Assembly: GCA_034430655.1 (NCBI GenBank)
Contig: DAOUEC010000279.1
Location: 1-5,253, forward strand
Direction: 5' to 3'
From: JAUWNP01 sp034430655
Lineage (GTDB): Bacteria; Chloroflexota; Anaerolineae; B4-G1
Length of the DNA stretch: 5,253 bases
The translations under genes were made by a program, and so were the position numbers. Under the pieces are notes generated by a model, which saw nothing but the letters and a program-made list of their open reading frames with translations, made no database searches and was not told the origin of the DNA. The first letter of the stretch is position 1. Each line of letters starts with the position of its first letter. Shown here piece after piece: positions 4,963 to 5,253 of this stretch.

Positions 4963-5253
4963 GTGTTCTTCGAGATCCTCATCGCTGCTTTCTTCGTCAC
5001 TGCTTACAGACGGGGGCGCGCTCTCCAACGCCAGATGATCGCGCACGGCGGCTTCGATCTGGGCGGCGACGTCGGGGTGCTCGCGCAGGAACCGCTTGGC
5101 GTTCTCCCGCCCCTGCGCCAGACTCTCTCCCTCACGATAGTAATACGAGCCCCGCTTCTCAATCACCCCCAACTCCACCGCCATGTCCAGCAAGTCCCCC
5201 GCTTTGCTGATCCCCTCGTCGTACATTATGTCGAACTCCGCCACCCGAAACGG
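4948..5253 (-). CDS. recA: RecA recombinase, C-terminal 101 residues (5' end cut by window edge)
   Basis: The frame is open from the right edge to the TAG at 4950-4948 and starts inside the protein with PFRVAEFDIMYDEGISKAGD. This matches the end of the RecA core (E. coli RecA has PFKQAEFQILYGEGI) and runs into the C-terminal domain, with VIEKRGSYYYREGESLAQGRENA and then FLREHPDVAAQIE. The visible part covers roughly the last quarter to third of a typical 340-360-residue RecA; the ATPase motifs lie outside the window. RecA forms filaments on single-stranded DNA, drives strand exchange and triggers LexA cleavage. The tail is rich in Ser, Asp and Glu (SSDEESSDEDLEE). In E. coli RecA the acidic tail moderates DNA binding, and this one probably does the same. 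An internal valine codon (GTG, 5244-5242) should not be taken as the start. Confidence 0.96.
   Translation of the reverse strand, partial: PFRVAEFDIMYDEGISKAGDLLDMAVELGVIEKRGSYYYREGESLAQGRENAKRFLREHPDVAAQIEAAVRDHLALESAPPSVSSDEESSDEDLEEHTLST

Noticed and set aside
4782..5000. Minus-strand open frame across the response regulator and recA ends
   Set aside because: It is out of frame with recA and antisense to the HTH domain, with no recognisable family.
1..5253. CRISPR arrays, tRNA or rRNA genes, insertion sequences
   Set aside because: No regularly spaced repeats, cloverleaf-like segments, rRNA signatures, transposase motifs or terminal inverted repeats were seen.

Overview
The window is moderately GC-rich and gene-dense, with short or no intergenic gaps. 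It comes from a bacterium, plausibly a member of the Chloroflexota (Anaerolineae-like). That placement is an inference from the general look of the RecA tail, the 2-hydroxyacyl-CoA dehydratase remnant and the BREX-type genes; nothing here fixes the taxon.

Left half (1-3355, minus strand): a two-gene module. A small protein resembling BrxF (2912-3355) is followed by a very large P-loop protein of the DUF6079/PglY/BrxC type (1-2855), which runs off the left edge after 951 residues. I recognise this pairing as the start of a type 3-like BREX phage-defence operon. The other expected genes (methylase PglX, helicase BrxH, phosphatase PglZ, BrxA) would lie to the left of the window. A perfect 10-bp inverted repeat sits between the two genes. 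The BrxF-like protein appears to have lost the P-loop residues that give its family its name.

Middle (3383-4098, minus strand): an alkyltransferase-like (ATL) DNA repair gene in which Trp replaces the active-site Cys of the methyltransferase family. One base upstream of it ends a gene wreck. The wreck joins the first ~25 codons of a 2-hydroxyacyl-CoA dehydratase activator, out of frame, to the last ~70 codons of a dehydratase subunit. A strong sigma70-type promoter (TTGACA-17-TACCAT) still stands in front of the wreck and is placed so that its transcript would be leaderless. The remnant, ATL, BrxF-like and BrxC-like genes are co-directional, with gaps of 1, 27 and 56 nt, so the old metabolic promoter may now transcribe repair and defence genes.

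Right part (4099-5253): a divergent control region with clustered repeats leads into a plus-strand NarL/FixJ-type response regulator (4284-4943). This meets the 3' end of recA (4948-5253, minus strand, running off the right edge) tail to tail, with only 4 nt between the stop codons.

The largest gene in the window is open through the left edge. It is the real content of 1-2855; the many shorter open frames on the plus strand there are shadows of it.
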